A stretch of DNA of 64,000 nt from Virgibacillus proomii (lineage in GTDB: Bacteria; Bacillota; Bacilli; Bacillales; Amphibacillaceae): assembly GCF_900162615.1 (NCBI RefSeq), contig NZ_FUFN01000010.1, positions 1,680,149 to 1,744,148 of the forward strand. The letters are read 5' to 3'. The translations under genes and the position numbers were made by a program. The notes under the pieces were generated by a model. It had not been told where the DNA came from. It worked only from the letters and a program-made list of their open reading frames with translations, and ran no database searches. Positions within the stretch are counted from its first letter, which is position 1. Every line of letters begins with the position of its first letter. Of this stretch, positions 56,989 through 64,000 are shown one piece after another.

Positions 56989-58079
56989 ACAACCGTCAAT
57001 TGGTTTTAGAAGATGGTACCGTATTTATTGGTGAAGGTTTTGGAAGTGAACGAAAAACAACTGGAGAAATTGTGTTTAACACAGGAATGACAGGCTATCA
57101 GGAAATTATTACGGATCCTTCTTATTGCGGACAAATTGTCATGATGACATATCCGCTTTGTGGAAATTATGGGATAAATCGGGATGATAAGGAAACAGTA
57201 ACCCCATTTATTCATGGATTTGTCGCCAAGGAAGTCACCGATTATCCGTCTAACTTTCGTAGTGAAGAAACATTACATAGTTATTTAAAAGCAAATGATA
57301 TCCCTGGAATTTTTGGAATTGACACGAGAAAATTAACGAAAATTATCCGTAACTATGGAACAATGAAAGCGAAAATTACAGATCTATCCGAAGATACGGA
57401 AAAAATAGTTAAACAGTTACAAGTGACAGAATTTCCCATTGATCAAGTAAAGAAAACTTCTACACTGGAGCCATATGTTGTTCCAGGGAGAGGAAAACGA
57501 GTCGTCGTTGTTGACTGTGGTATGAAGCACGGTATCTTGCGGGAGTTAACTAAACGAAATTGCCATATTACCGTCGTACCATATAATTATAATGCAAATC
57601 AGATTTTACGTTTAAAGGCAGATGGGTTATTGTTAACGAATGGACCGGGAAATCCGAAACATGTTCCCGAAACGATTGAAATGGTCAAGCAAGTTCTTGG
57701 TAAAATCCCCATTTTTGGAATTTGCCTTGGTCATCAACTTTTAGGATTAGCTTGCGGTGCCGATACAGAAAAGCTAAAGTTTGGTCATCGTGGATCGAAT
57801 CATCCAGTAAAAGACATAAAAACGGATAAAACGTATATCACGTCACAAAACCATAGTTATGCGATTACAAAACAATCGTTAACAACAACTGAGCTGGAGC
57901 TTACGCATATTGCACTGAATGATGGAACGGTGGAAGGAATGAGACATACGGTTTATCCAGCTTTTTCTGTGCAGTATCATCCGGAAAGTTCGCCCGGACC
58001 TGAAGATACCAGCTATTTGTTTGATACATTTTTAGAACTTATCCAGGCTATAAATAAAGGGGGAGAAGTTTATGCCTAA
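56985..58079 (+). CDS. pyrAA: Carbamoyl-phosphate synthase small (glutaminase) subunit
   Basis: Hydrolyses glutamine for carbamoyl-phosphate synthesis. The 364-residue protein has an N-terminal CPSase-small domain (about 1-135: FNTGMTGYQEIITDPSY) and a class I glutamine amidotransferase domain (about 170-358) with the triad in FGICLGHQLLGLA (Cys about 245) and QYHPESSPGPED (His about 331, Glu about 333). Coupled to pyrC and pyrAB by overlaps (4 and 8 bases). Part of the pyrimidine-specific synthase. Confidence 0.96.
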   Translation: MNNRQLVLEDGTVFIGEGFGSERKTTGEIVFNTGMTGYQEIITDPSYCGQIVMMTYPLCGNYGINRDDKETVTPFIHGFVAKEVTDYPSNFRSEETLHSYLKANDIPGIFGIDTRKLTKIIRNYGTMKAKITDLSEDTEKIVKQLQVTEFPIDQVKKTSTLEPYVVPGRGKRVVVVDCGMKHGILRELTKRNCHITVVPYNYNANQILRLKADGLLLTNGPGNPKHVPETIEMVKQVLGKIPIFGICLGHQLLGLACGADTEKLKFGHRGSNHPVKDIKTDKTYITSQNHSYAITKQSLTTTELELTHIALNDGTVEGMRHTVYPAFSVQYHPESSPGPEDTSYLFDTFLELIQAINKGGEVYA

Positions 58080-61000
58080 AAACGAAGCAATTTCTAAAAT
58101 CCTTGTCATTGGTTCAGGTCCGATTGTTATTGGTCAAGCTGCAGAGTTTGACTACTCCGGAACCCAAGCTTGTCAAGCATTGAAAGAAGAAGATTATACT
58201 GTATTATTGGCAAATTCGAATCCCGCAACGATCATGACTGATCATACCGTAGCTGATAAAGTATATATGGAACCATTGACATTGGAATTTTTAACAAAAA
58301 TTATCCGTATCGACAAGCCAGATGCGATTTTACCTACACTTGGCGGACAAACCGGACTTAATTTAGCCGTTGCGTTAGACGAGACCGGGATACTTGAGGA
58401 ATACAATGTTACATTGTTAGGAACGACATTGGAAGCTATTCAACAAGCAGAAGATCGTGAAAAGTTCAGGGACTTGATGAATGAATTAAACGAACCTGTT
58501 CCTGCAAGTCAAATTGTTCATACGGTGGAAGAAGCTTGTTCATTTGCTGATGAAATCGGTTATCCAGTCATTGTTCGACCAGCTTACACCCTTGGTGGAA
58601 CAGGAGGTGGGATGTGTAATACGGAAGAAGAGTTAATCGCGACTGCTCGGAATGGTTTAATACTTTCTCCCGTCCATCAATGTTTAATCGAAAAAAATAT
58701 TGCTGGTTTTAAAGAGATTGAATATGAAGTAATGCGAGACAAAAACGATCAGGCGCTTGTCGTTTGTAATATGGAAAATATCGATCCAGTTGGAATACAT
58801 ACTGGTGATTCTATCGTAGTTGCTCCTTCCCAAACATTAAGTGATCGGGAGTATCAGTTGTTACGCAATGCATCGTTGAAAATTATCCGGGCATTAAAAA
58901 TTGAAGGTGGATGCAATGTTCAGTTAGCTCTTGATCCCGATAGCTTTCAGTATTATATCATTGAGGTAAATCCTCGTGTAAGCAGATCATCAGCTCTTGC
59001 CTCAAAGGCAACTGGCTATCCCATAGCTAAAATGGCTGCCAAAATTGCAGTAGGCTTAACGCTTGATGAAATAATGAATCCAATTACAGGAAAGTCATAT
59101 GCATGTTTTGAGCCGGCACTTGATTATGTTGTTACAAAAATACCACGTTTTCCATTTGATAAGTTTACTTCAGGTGACCGTCACCTTGGTACACAAATGA
59201 AGGCAACTGGTGAAGTGATGGCAATCGGCCGTAATTTTGAAGAATCATTACTGAAAGGGATTCGCTCACTGGATATAGGAACGGACGATTTATGGCTAGA
59301 AAATCTAGCCGATGTTGATGAAGGGATACTTAAAGAACGCATGAAAAAAGCAGATGATGAACGAATCTTTGTGGTTGCTGAAGGGTTACGTCGTGGGATA
59401 ACCATAGAAGAAATTTTCCAACTAACCAAAATAGATCGATTTTTCTTATATAAAATAAATAAACGGATTGAATTCGAGACATTGCTGGAAAAAAACGTAG
59501 ATTCACTTGCTTTACTGAAAGAAGCAAAATTGCGAGGGTTTTCGGATAAACATATTGCAAGATTATGGAAAAAAAACGAAGATGCAATTTATTACCTAAG
59601 GCAAGAGCACCAGATCGTACCTGTCTATAAAATGGTAGATACATGTGCAGCAGAATTTGCTTCTGAAACGCCATATTTTTATAGCACATATGAAGAAGAA
59701 AATGAATCGGTACGGTCAGAACGAAGGAAAGTGCTCATTTTAGGATCAGGTCCCATTCGCATCGGTCAAGGAATCGAATTTGATTATGCAACGGTTCATT
59801 CTGTGCTCGCAATTAAGGAAATGGGTTATGAAGCAATGATTATAAATAATAATCCTGAGACGGTTTCTACTGATTTTAGCATTTCAGATAAGTTGTATTT
59901 TGAGCCACTCACATTAGAAGATGTCATGCATGTCATTCATTTGGAACAGCCAGAAGGGGTCATCGTTCAATTTGGCGGACAAACGGCAATTAATCTGGCT
60001 GCAGGTTTAGAGCGTCGTGGGGTAACCATACTTGGTACTAGCCTAGAAGCGATTGATCAGGCAGAGAACCGAGACAAATTTGAACTGCTGGTTGATGATT
60101 TACAGCTGCTACGGCCACAAGGAAAAACGGTAATGCAGATGGATAATGCTAAAGAAGTTGCTGAAGCAATCGGGTATCCGGTGCTAGTACGTCCATCCTA
60201 TGTTATTGGTGGATCTAGAATGGAAATAGTTTACAATGAAATGGAACTAATGGCATATCTCGCAAAAACGGAACATGTAAACGATACACATCCGATTCTT
60301 ATTGATAAATATATTACGGGTATGGAAGTAGAGATCGATGCAATAAGTGATGGAGAAACCGTCGTTATTCCTGGAATCATGGAGCATATTGAGCGAGCCG
60401 GAGTTCATTCGGGAGATTCGATTGCTGTCTACCCGCCACAACGAATAAGCAAACAGGTGAAAGAACAATGCCTACAAGCAGCAATCCGTCTTTCTCAAGG
60501 ATTAAAAGTTAAAGGACTAATCAATATTCAATTTATTGTCAGTGAGGAACAAGTCTACGTCTTAGAGGTTAATCCTCGGGCAAGCCGGACAATACCTTTT
60601 TTAAGTAAAATTACCGGAGTAACCATGGCAAATTTAGCGACAAAATGTATTTTAGGTGAGAAGCTCGCACCAATGGGGTATCAAACAGGCATTTTACCAG
60701 AAGAAGATCAAGTATCGGTTAAAGTGCCGGTGTTTTCTTTTGAAAAACTCCGCCGTGTAGACACCATTTTAGGCCCTGAAATGAAATCAACCGGTGAAGC
60801 GATCGGTTATGACAAGACATTAGAAAAGGCGTTATACAAAGGATTAATTGCTTCAGGATTAAAACTGCCACAGCAGGGGTCAGTGCTACTAACGGTAGCT
60901 GATAAGGATAAAGGGGAAATACTGGATATTGCCTTACGATTTCATCAATTAGGCTTTCAGCTATATGCCACGGAAGGCACTGCCGATTATATTAGTCAAG

Positions 61001-61269
61001 CCACTATTCCAGTTATGGAAGTGAAAAAAATTGGAGCAACAGAACCTAATGTGCTTTCTGTAATTGAAAATGGTGAAGTACAATACGTCATTAATACGTT
61101 AACATCTGGAAAAAGACCACGTTCCGATGGTTTTCGTATTCGCAGAGAGTCAGTAGAGCATGGAATTGCTTGTTTAACGAATCTTGATACTGCTAATGCC
61201 ATATTGCATATGATTGATTCCATGACGTTTCAAGCAAGACCAATAAAACATAAAGAGGTTGTGATCTAA
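58072..61269 (+). CDS. pyrAB: Carbamoyl-phosphate synthase large subunit
   Basis: Makes carbamoyl phosphate from ammonia, bicarbonate and two ATP. The 1065-residue protein has two homologous ATP-grasp halves: the first (about 1-400) with VIGSGPIVIGQAAEFDYSGT and RPAYTLGGTGGGMCN, the second (about 545-930) with ILGSGPIRIGQGIEFDYATV and RPSYVIGGSRMEIV, an oligomerisation region between and a C-terminal MGS-like allosteric domain (about 935-1065: GFQLYATEGTADYI). GGGGGAG precedes the ATG inside pyrAA; the stop overlaps pyrK by one base. Confidence 0.97.
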   Translation: MPKNEAISKILVIGSGPIVIGQAAEFDYSGTQACQALKEEDYTVLLANSNPATIMTDHTVADKVYMEPLTLEFLTKIIRIDKPDAILPTLGGQTGLNLAVALDETGILEEYNVTLLGTTLEAIQQAEDREKFRDLMNELNEPVPASQIVHTVEEACSFADEIGYPVIVRPAYTLGGTGGGMCNTEEELIATARNGLILSPVHQCLIEKNIAGFKEIEYEVMRDKNDQALVVCNMENIDPVGIHTGDSIVVAPSQTLSDREYQLLRNASLKIIRALKIEGGCNVQLALDPDSFQYYIIEVNPRVSRSSALASKATGYPIAKMAAKIAVGLTLDEIMNPITGKSYACFEPALDYVVTKIPRFPFDKFTSGDRHLGTQMKATGEVMAIGRNFEESLLKGIRSLDIGTDDLWLENLADVDEGILKERMKKADDERIFVVAEGLRRGITIEEIFQLTKIDRFFLYKINKRIEFETLLEKNVDSLALLKEAKLRGFSDKHIARLWKKNEDAIYYLRQEHQIVPVYKMVDTCAAEFASETPYFYSTYEEENESVRSERRKVLILGSGPIRIGQGIEFDYATVHSVLAIKEMGYEAMIINNNPETVSTDFSISDKLYFEPLTLEDVMHVIHLEQPEGVIVQFGGQTAINLAAGLERRGVTILGTSLEAIDQAENRDKFELLVDDLQLLRPQGKTVMQMDNAKEVAEAIGYPVLVRPSYVIGGSRMEIVYNEMELMAYLAKTEHVNDTHPILIDKYITGMEVEIDAISDGETVVIPGIMEHIERAGVHSGDSIAVYPPQRISKQVKEQCLQAAIRLSQGLKVKGLINIQFIVSEEQVYVLEVNPRASRTIPFLSKITGVTMANLATKCILGEKLAPMGYQTGILPEEDQVSVKVPVFSFEKLRRVDTILGPEMKSTGEAIGYDKTLEKALYKGLIASGLKLPQQGSVLLTVADKDKGEILDIALRFHQLGFQLYATEGTADYISQATIPVMEVKKIGATEPNVLSVIENGEVQYVINTLTSGKRPRSDGFRIRRESVEHGIACLTNLDTANAILHMIDSMTFQARPIKHKEVVI

Positions 61270-62027
61270 TGCAAAAACAGCTTATGCAGATAACGGAAAA
61301 AAGGGAAATTGCTTTGGATACGGTAGAGATGGTGTTGGCAAATAAATATATTAGTAAGCACGCAGTTCCTGGACAGTTTTTACATTTACTTGTACCGAGT
61401 CATATGTTAAGACGCCCGATTTCGATTACCGATGTGGACAAGGAAAACGAATCGGTGACTATTGTATTTAAAATACTGGGAGCAGGGACGAGACAGTTAG
61501 CAACCCGTCAAGTTGGGGAAGCGATAGACGCTCTAGGACCAAATGGTAATGGGTTTCCACTAGATATGAAATGTGATTCAACGGTTGTATTAGTCGGTGG
61601 GGGAATCGGCGTCCCCCCGCTCTACTATTTAGCGAGAAAATTACATGAACAAGAGGTCAACCTTTTCGCTGTATTGGGGTTTCAATCAAAAGTACACGTG
61701 TTTTATGAAGAAAAATTTCAGCAGCTTGCGCAAACAATCATTGTTACAAACGATGGATCATATGGAAAAACAGGTTTGGTAACAGATGTTTTGGACAATT
61801 TCACTAAACCTATTCATCGTTATTATACTTGCGGCCCAGTGCCTATGTTATCCGCAGTGAAACGGCGATTGGTAAACGTAGAGGGGTATATTTCTTTAGA
61901 GGAACGCATGGGATGTGGAGTAGGTGCCTGCTTTGCATGCGTTATTCCTACAGATCATCAAGGTGGTTACAAAAAGATTTGTCAAGATGGTCCGGTTTTT
62001 TCAGCGAAGGAGGTGCAGCTGCAATGA
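61269..62027 (+). CDS. pyrK: Dihydroorotate dehydrogenase electron-transfer subunit PyrK
   Basis: FAD and [2Fe-2S] subunit passing electrons from PyrD to NAD+. The 252-residue protein has an FAD-binding domain (RRPISITDVD, about 48-57), an NAD-binding domain (VVLVGGGIGVPPLYYLA, about 105-121) and the C-terminal cluster site EERMGCGVGACFACVIPTD with a final CQDGPVF (four Cys between about 216 and 239). Start overlaps the pyrAB stop (TAATG); the stop overlaps pyrD. Confidence 0.96.
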   Translation: MQKQLMQITEKREIALDTVEMVLANKYISKHAVPGQFLHLLVPSHMLRRPISITDVDKENESVTIVFKILGAGTRQLATRQVGEAIDALGPNGNGFPLDMKCDSTVVLVGGGIGVPPLYYLARKLHEQEVNLFAVLGFQSKVHVFYEEKFQQLAQTIIVTNDGSYGKTGLVTDVLDNFTKPIHRYYTCGPVPMLSAVKRRLVNVEGYISLEERMGCGVGACFACVIPTDHQGGYKKICQDGPVFSAKEVQLQ

Positions 62028-62935
62028 ATTTAGCTGTTGAAATTCCTGGATTATCATTAAAAAATCCAATTATGCCTGCTTCTGGCTGCTTTGGCTTTGG
62101 TAGAGAATATAGTCAATTTTATGATCTCAATAAATTGGGTGCTGTAATAATGAAAGCTGCAACATTAGAACCGCGATATGGTAATCCAACACCCCGAGTG
62201 GCCGAGACAAAGGCGGGTATGTTAAATGCAATTGGTTTACAAAATCCGGGGGTTGCGAAAATTATTGAGACAGAAGTCCCGTTTCTTGCCAGTTATTCGG
62301 TACCAATTATTGCTAATGTCGCTGGAAGCACGCTGGAAGAATATAAAGAAGTTGCCAAAGCATTTAATGAATCAGATCAAGTAGCGGCATTGGAATTAAA
62401 TATTTCTTGCCCGAATGTAAAGCAAGGCGGCATTCAATTTGGAACAGATCCTTATATGGCACAAAAAGTAACGGAGATGGTAAAAGAGGTAAGTCAGTTG
62501 CCGGTATATGTCAAACTGTCACCAAATGTAACAGATATCGTAGCGATGGCAAAAGCGGTAGAGCAAGCAGGAGCGGATGGGTTATCGATGATCAATACCA
62601 TTACAGGTATGCAAATCCATCTACCGACGAGATGCCCATTGCTAGCTAATTATACAGGTGGCTTATCCGGACCAGCCATTAAGCCGGTAGCCATTCGGAT
62701 GATTTATGAAGTAAAACAACAAGTGACGATACCCATTATCGGAATGGGCGGCGTTATGAATGCAGAAGATGTACTTGAATTTTTATTGGCAGGAGCAAGT
62801 GCTGTAGCTGTAGGCACTGCTAACTTTCAAAATCCGTACATTTGTATGGAAATTATTGAACAATTACCGGATACGCTCAATAAGTATGGTTTCTCATCGG
62901 TGAAAGCGGCAATTGGAGGTGCGATTTGCGAATGA
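62024..62935 (+). CDS. pyrD: Dihydroorotate dehydrogenase, NAD-dependent catalytic subunit (class 1B)
   Basis: Oxidises dihydroorotate to orotate. The 303-residue FMN barrel has NPIMPASGCFGFGREY (about 17-32), the catalytic-cysteine motif ALELNISCPNVKQGG (about 122-136, Cys about 129), KLSPNVTDI (about 164-172), INTITGM (about 193-199) and GMGGVMNAEDVLEFLLAGAS (about 241-260). The start ATG overlaps the pyrK stop, with AAGGAGGTG upstream; a longer upstream frame inside pyrK is not the start. PyrK next door defines the 1B type. Confidence 0.97.
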   Translation: MNLAVEIPGLSLKNPIMPASGCFGFGREYSQFYDLNKLGAVIMKAATLEPRYGNPTPRVAETKAGMLNAIGLQNPGVAKIIETEVPFLASYSVPIIANVAGSTLEEYKEVAKAFNESDQVAALELNISCPNVKQGGIQFGTDPYMAQKVTEMVKEVSQLPVYVKLSPNVTDIVAMAKAVEQAGADGLSMINTITGMQIHLPTRCPLLANYTGGLSGPAIKPVAIRMIYEVKQQVTIPIIGMGGVMNAEDVLEFLLAGASAVAVGTANFQNPYICMEIIEQLPDTLNKYGFSSVKAAIGGAICE

Positions 62936-63642
62936 ATCCAGCAATTTATTTAGCTCTTGATTTTCCGGATTGGTTTAAAGCAAATGCATTTTTAACTGAA
63001 AATGAATTAGCTGGTATCCCGGTAAAAGTAGGGATGGAGCTCTTTTATCGTGAGGGACCAGCGTTAATTGAAAAATTACAGAAAAATAACCACTCCATTT
63101 TTCTGGATTTAAAACTGCATGATATTCCAACTACAGTAAAGCGAGCAATGCGAAGTCTTGCTCAATTAGAAGTAGATTTGGTCAACGTTCATGCACTTGG
63201 GGGCGGAGACATGATCCAGGCAGCTAAAGAAGGTTTGTTACTTGGTAACCCGAGCGGAAGCACGAAATTGTTAGCAGTAACGATTCTTACTTCTATGGAC
63301 CAAAAAACAATGAAACGTGAAGTTAAGCTAACAGGTGATTTGCCCGATAATGTCATCCATTTTGCCAAGTTGTCCAAGCAAAATGGAGCAGATGGGGTCG
63401 TATGCTCTGTTCATGAAGCAAACCTTGTGAAAAAAGCATGTGGTTCATCATTTCTAACTGTTACTCCGGGCATCCGTCTAACTAATTCACAAGATAATGA
63501 CCAAAAGCGAATTGCAACTCCAACCACTGCGAAAAATCATGGTGTTGATAGCATCGTTGTTGGTCGAACGATCACGCAAGCTACGCATCCGAGACAAGCA
63601 TATGAACAAATAAAAGGAGAGTGGGAAGATGGCAAAGCATGA
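62932..63642 (+). CDS. pyrF: Orotidine-5'-phosphate decarboxylase
   Basis: Last step to UMP. The 236-residue TIM barrel has LALDFPDW (about 7-14), KVGMELFYREGPALIEKL (about 30-47), the catalytic motif FLDLKLHDIPTTVKRAM (about 57-73; DxKxxD), VHALGGGDMI (about 83-92) and TPGIRL (about 180-185), then VVGRTITQATHP. A TTG two codons upstream is in frame and lies closer to GGAGGT; the choice is uncertain by six bases. Overlaps pyrD by four bases and pyrE by 14. Confidence 0.96.
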   Translation: MNPAIYLALDFPDWFKANAFLTENELAGIPVKVGMELFYREGPALIEKLQKNNHSIFLDLKLHDIPTTVKRAMRSLAQLEVDLVNVHALGGGDMIQAAKEGLLLGNPSGSTKLLAVTILTSMDQKTMKREVKLTGDLPDNVIHFAKLSKQNGADGVVCSVHEANLVKKACGSSFLTVTPGIRLTNSQDNDQKRIATPTTAKNHGVDSIVVGRTITQATHPRQAYEQIKGEWEDGKA

Positions 63643-64000
63643 AGAACTCATCCGCGAATTACTAAAAATAAAAGCAGTACAAATTAAGACAGAAGGCTTC
63701 TTCACATGGACTTCAGGTATTCAATCACCTATTTATTGCGATAATCGTTTGACAATGTCTTATCCGCCGATTCGTAAAGAAATAACGCAAGCGTTTATCC
63801 ATTTAATAGAAGAGTTACAATATAAACCGGATCTAATAGCAGGTTGTGCAACAGCTGGTATTCCACATGCAGCATGGTTAGCCGATTCGCTCCATCTACC
63901 AATGGTATATGTTCGTTCTAAACCGAAAGCACATGGAAAGGGAAACCAAATAGAAGGACGTATAGAGAAAGGACAAAACGTGCTCGTTATAGAAGATTTA
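63629..64000 (+). CDS. pyrE: Orotate phosphoribosyltransferase (partial, cut by right edge)
   Basis: Couples orotate to PRPP to make OMP. The first 124 codons are present, without a stop: MAKHEELIRELLKIKAVQIK, FTWTSGIQSPIYCDNR (about 24-39), LIAGCATAGIPHAAWLA (about 73-89) and KPKAHGKGNQIEG (about 99-111). The end of the window (VLVIEDL) is the start of the PRPP-binding loop. The ATG lies inside the pyrF end, with AAAGGAGAG about nine bases upstream; it is the last gene of the pyr operon in the window. Confidence 0.96.
   Translation, partial: MAKHEELIRELLKIKAVQIKTEGFFTWTSGIQSPIYCDNRLTMSYPPIRKEITQAFIHLIEELQYKPDLIAGCATAGIPHAAWLADSLHLPMVYVRSKPKAHGKGNQIEGRIEKGQNVLVIEDL

Noticed and set aside
61829..62023. 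65-codon N-terminal extension of pyrD
   Set aside because: It overlaps the pyrK [2Fe-2S] region in another frame; AAGGAGGTG before the ATG at 62024 and family alignment set the start there.

Overview
The window is a stretch of low-GC Gram-positive, endospore-forming chromosome. Gene content and order follow the Bacillus subtilis cta - ylb - dcw - spoIIG/sigG - ylm - divIVA - ileS - lspA - pyr region almost gene for gene. The AT-rich bases, protein sequences and absence of some B. subtilis genes suggest a Bacillaceae member near Virgibacillus/Oceanobacillus; this placement is inference, not a computed phylogeny. No tRNA, rRNA, prophage, CRISPR array or transposase gene is seen.

Layout: (1) 1-3335, tail of the caa3 oxidase operon (ctaD end, ctaE, ctaF), ctaG and a DUF420 membrane protein. 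(2) 3608-19145, an AI-2E-type permease and the ylb block: ylbA, ylbC-G, an sRNA candidate, rsmD, coaD, ylbJ, ylbL, tmcAL (ylbM), ylbN, rpmF, a RsfA/GerR-type regulator and the ylbP acetyltransferase. (3) 19702-39962, DUF3397, bshC and the division/cell-wall cluster mraZ-rsmH-ftsL-pbpB-spoVD-murE-murF-mraY-murD-spoVE-divIB-ftsA-ftsZ; murG and murB are missing and murF is present. (4) 40542-43102, spoIIGA-sigE-sigG. (5) 43768-48091, ylmC-ylmD-ylmE-sepF-ylmG-ylmH-divIVA. (6) 48095-53622, T-box-controlled ileS, then lspA and an RluD-type pseudouridine synthase. (7) 53619-64000, the pyr operon with two PyrR attenuators (pyrR, pyrB, pyrC, pyrAA, pyrAB, pyrK, pyrD, pyrF, start of pyrE); pyrP is missing.

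Regulatory sites read from the sequence include sigma-A promoters for pyr, ileS and ylbN-rpmF, a full-match sigma-H promoter before ftsAZ, a full-match sigma-F promoter before sigG, MraZ operator repeats at 10-bp spacing, an ileS T-box and about a dozen terminators.

The most unusual content is between the genes. Most gaps above about 300 bp are mosaics of a few recurring structured, non-coding repeats, named here A, B, C and D. Family A (about 90 bp) lies directly after the T-tract of an intrinsic terminator in all five intact forward copies and itself ends in a terminator-like hairpin. Family B (about 160 bp) is built of hairpins, forms a four-unit head-to-tail array, and is found inserted inside copies of A at the same site. 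B carries interchangeable 3' modules (two unrelated hairpins, or block D). C, B and D join in a fixed order into larger units whose ends form inverted repeats that appear to co-vary. I do not recognise these families; they look like non-autonomous, MITE-like modular elements and are the best candidate for something undescribed here.
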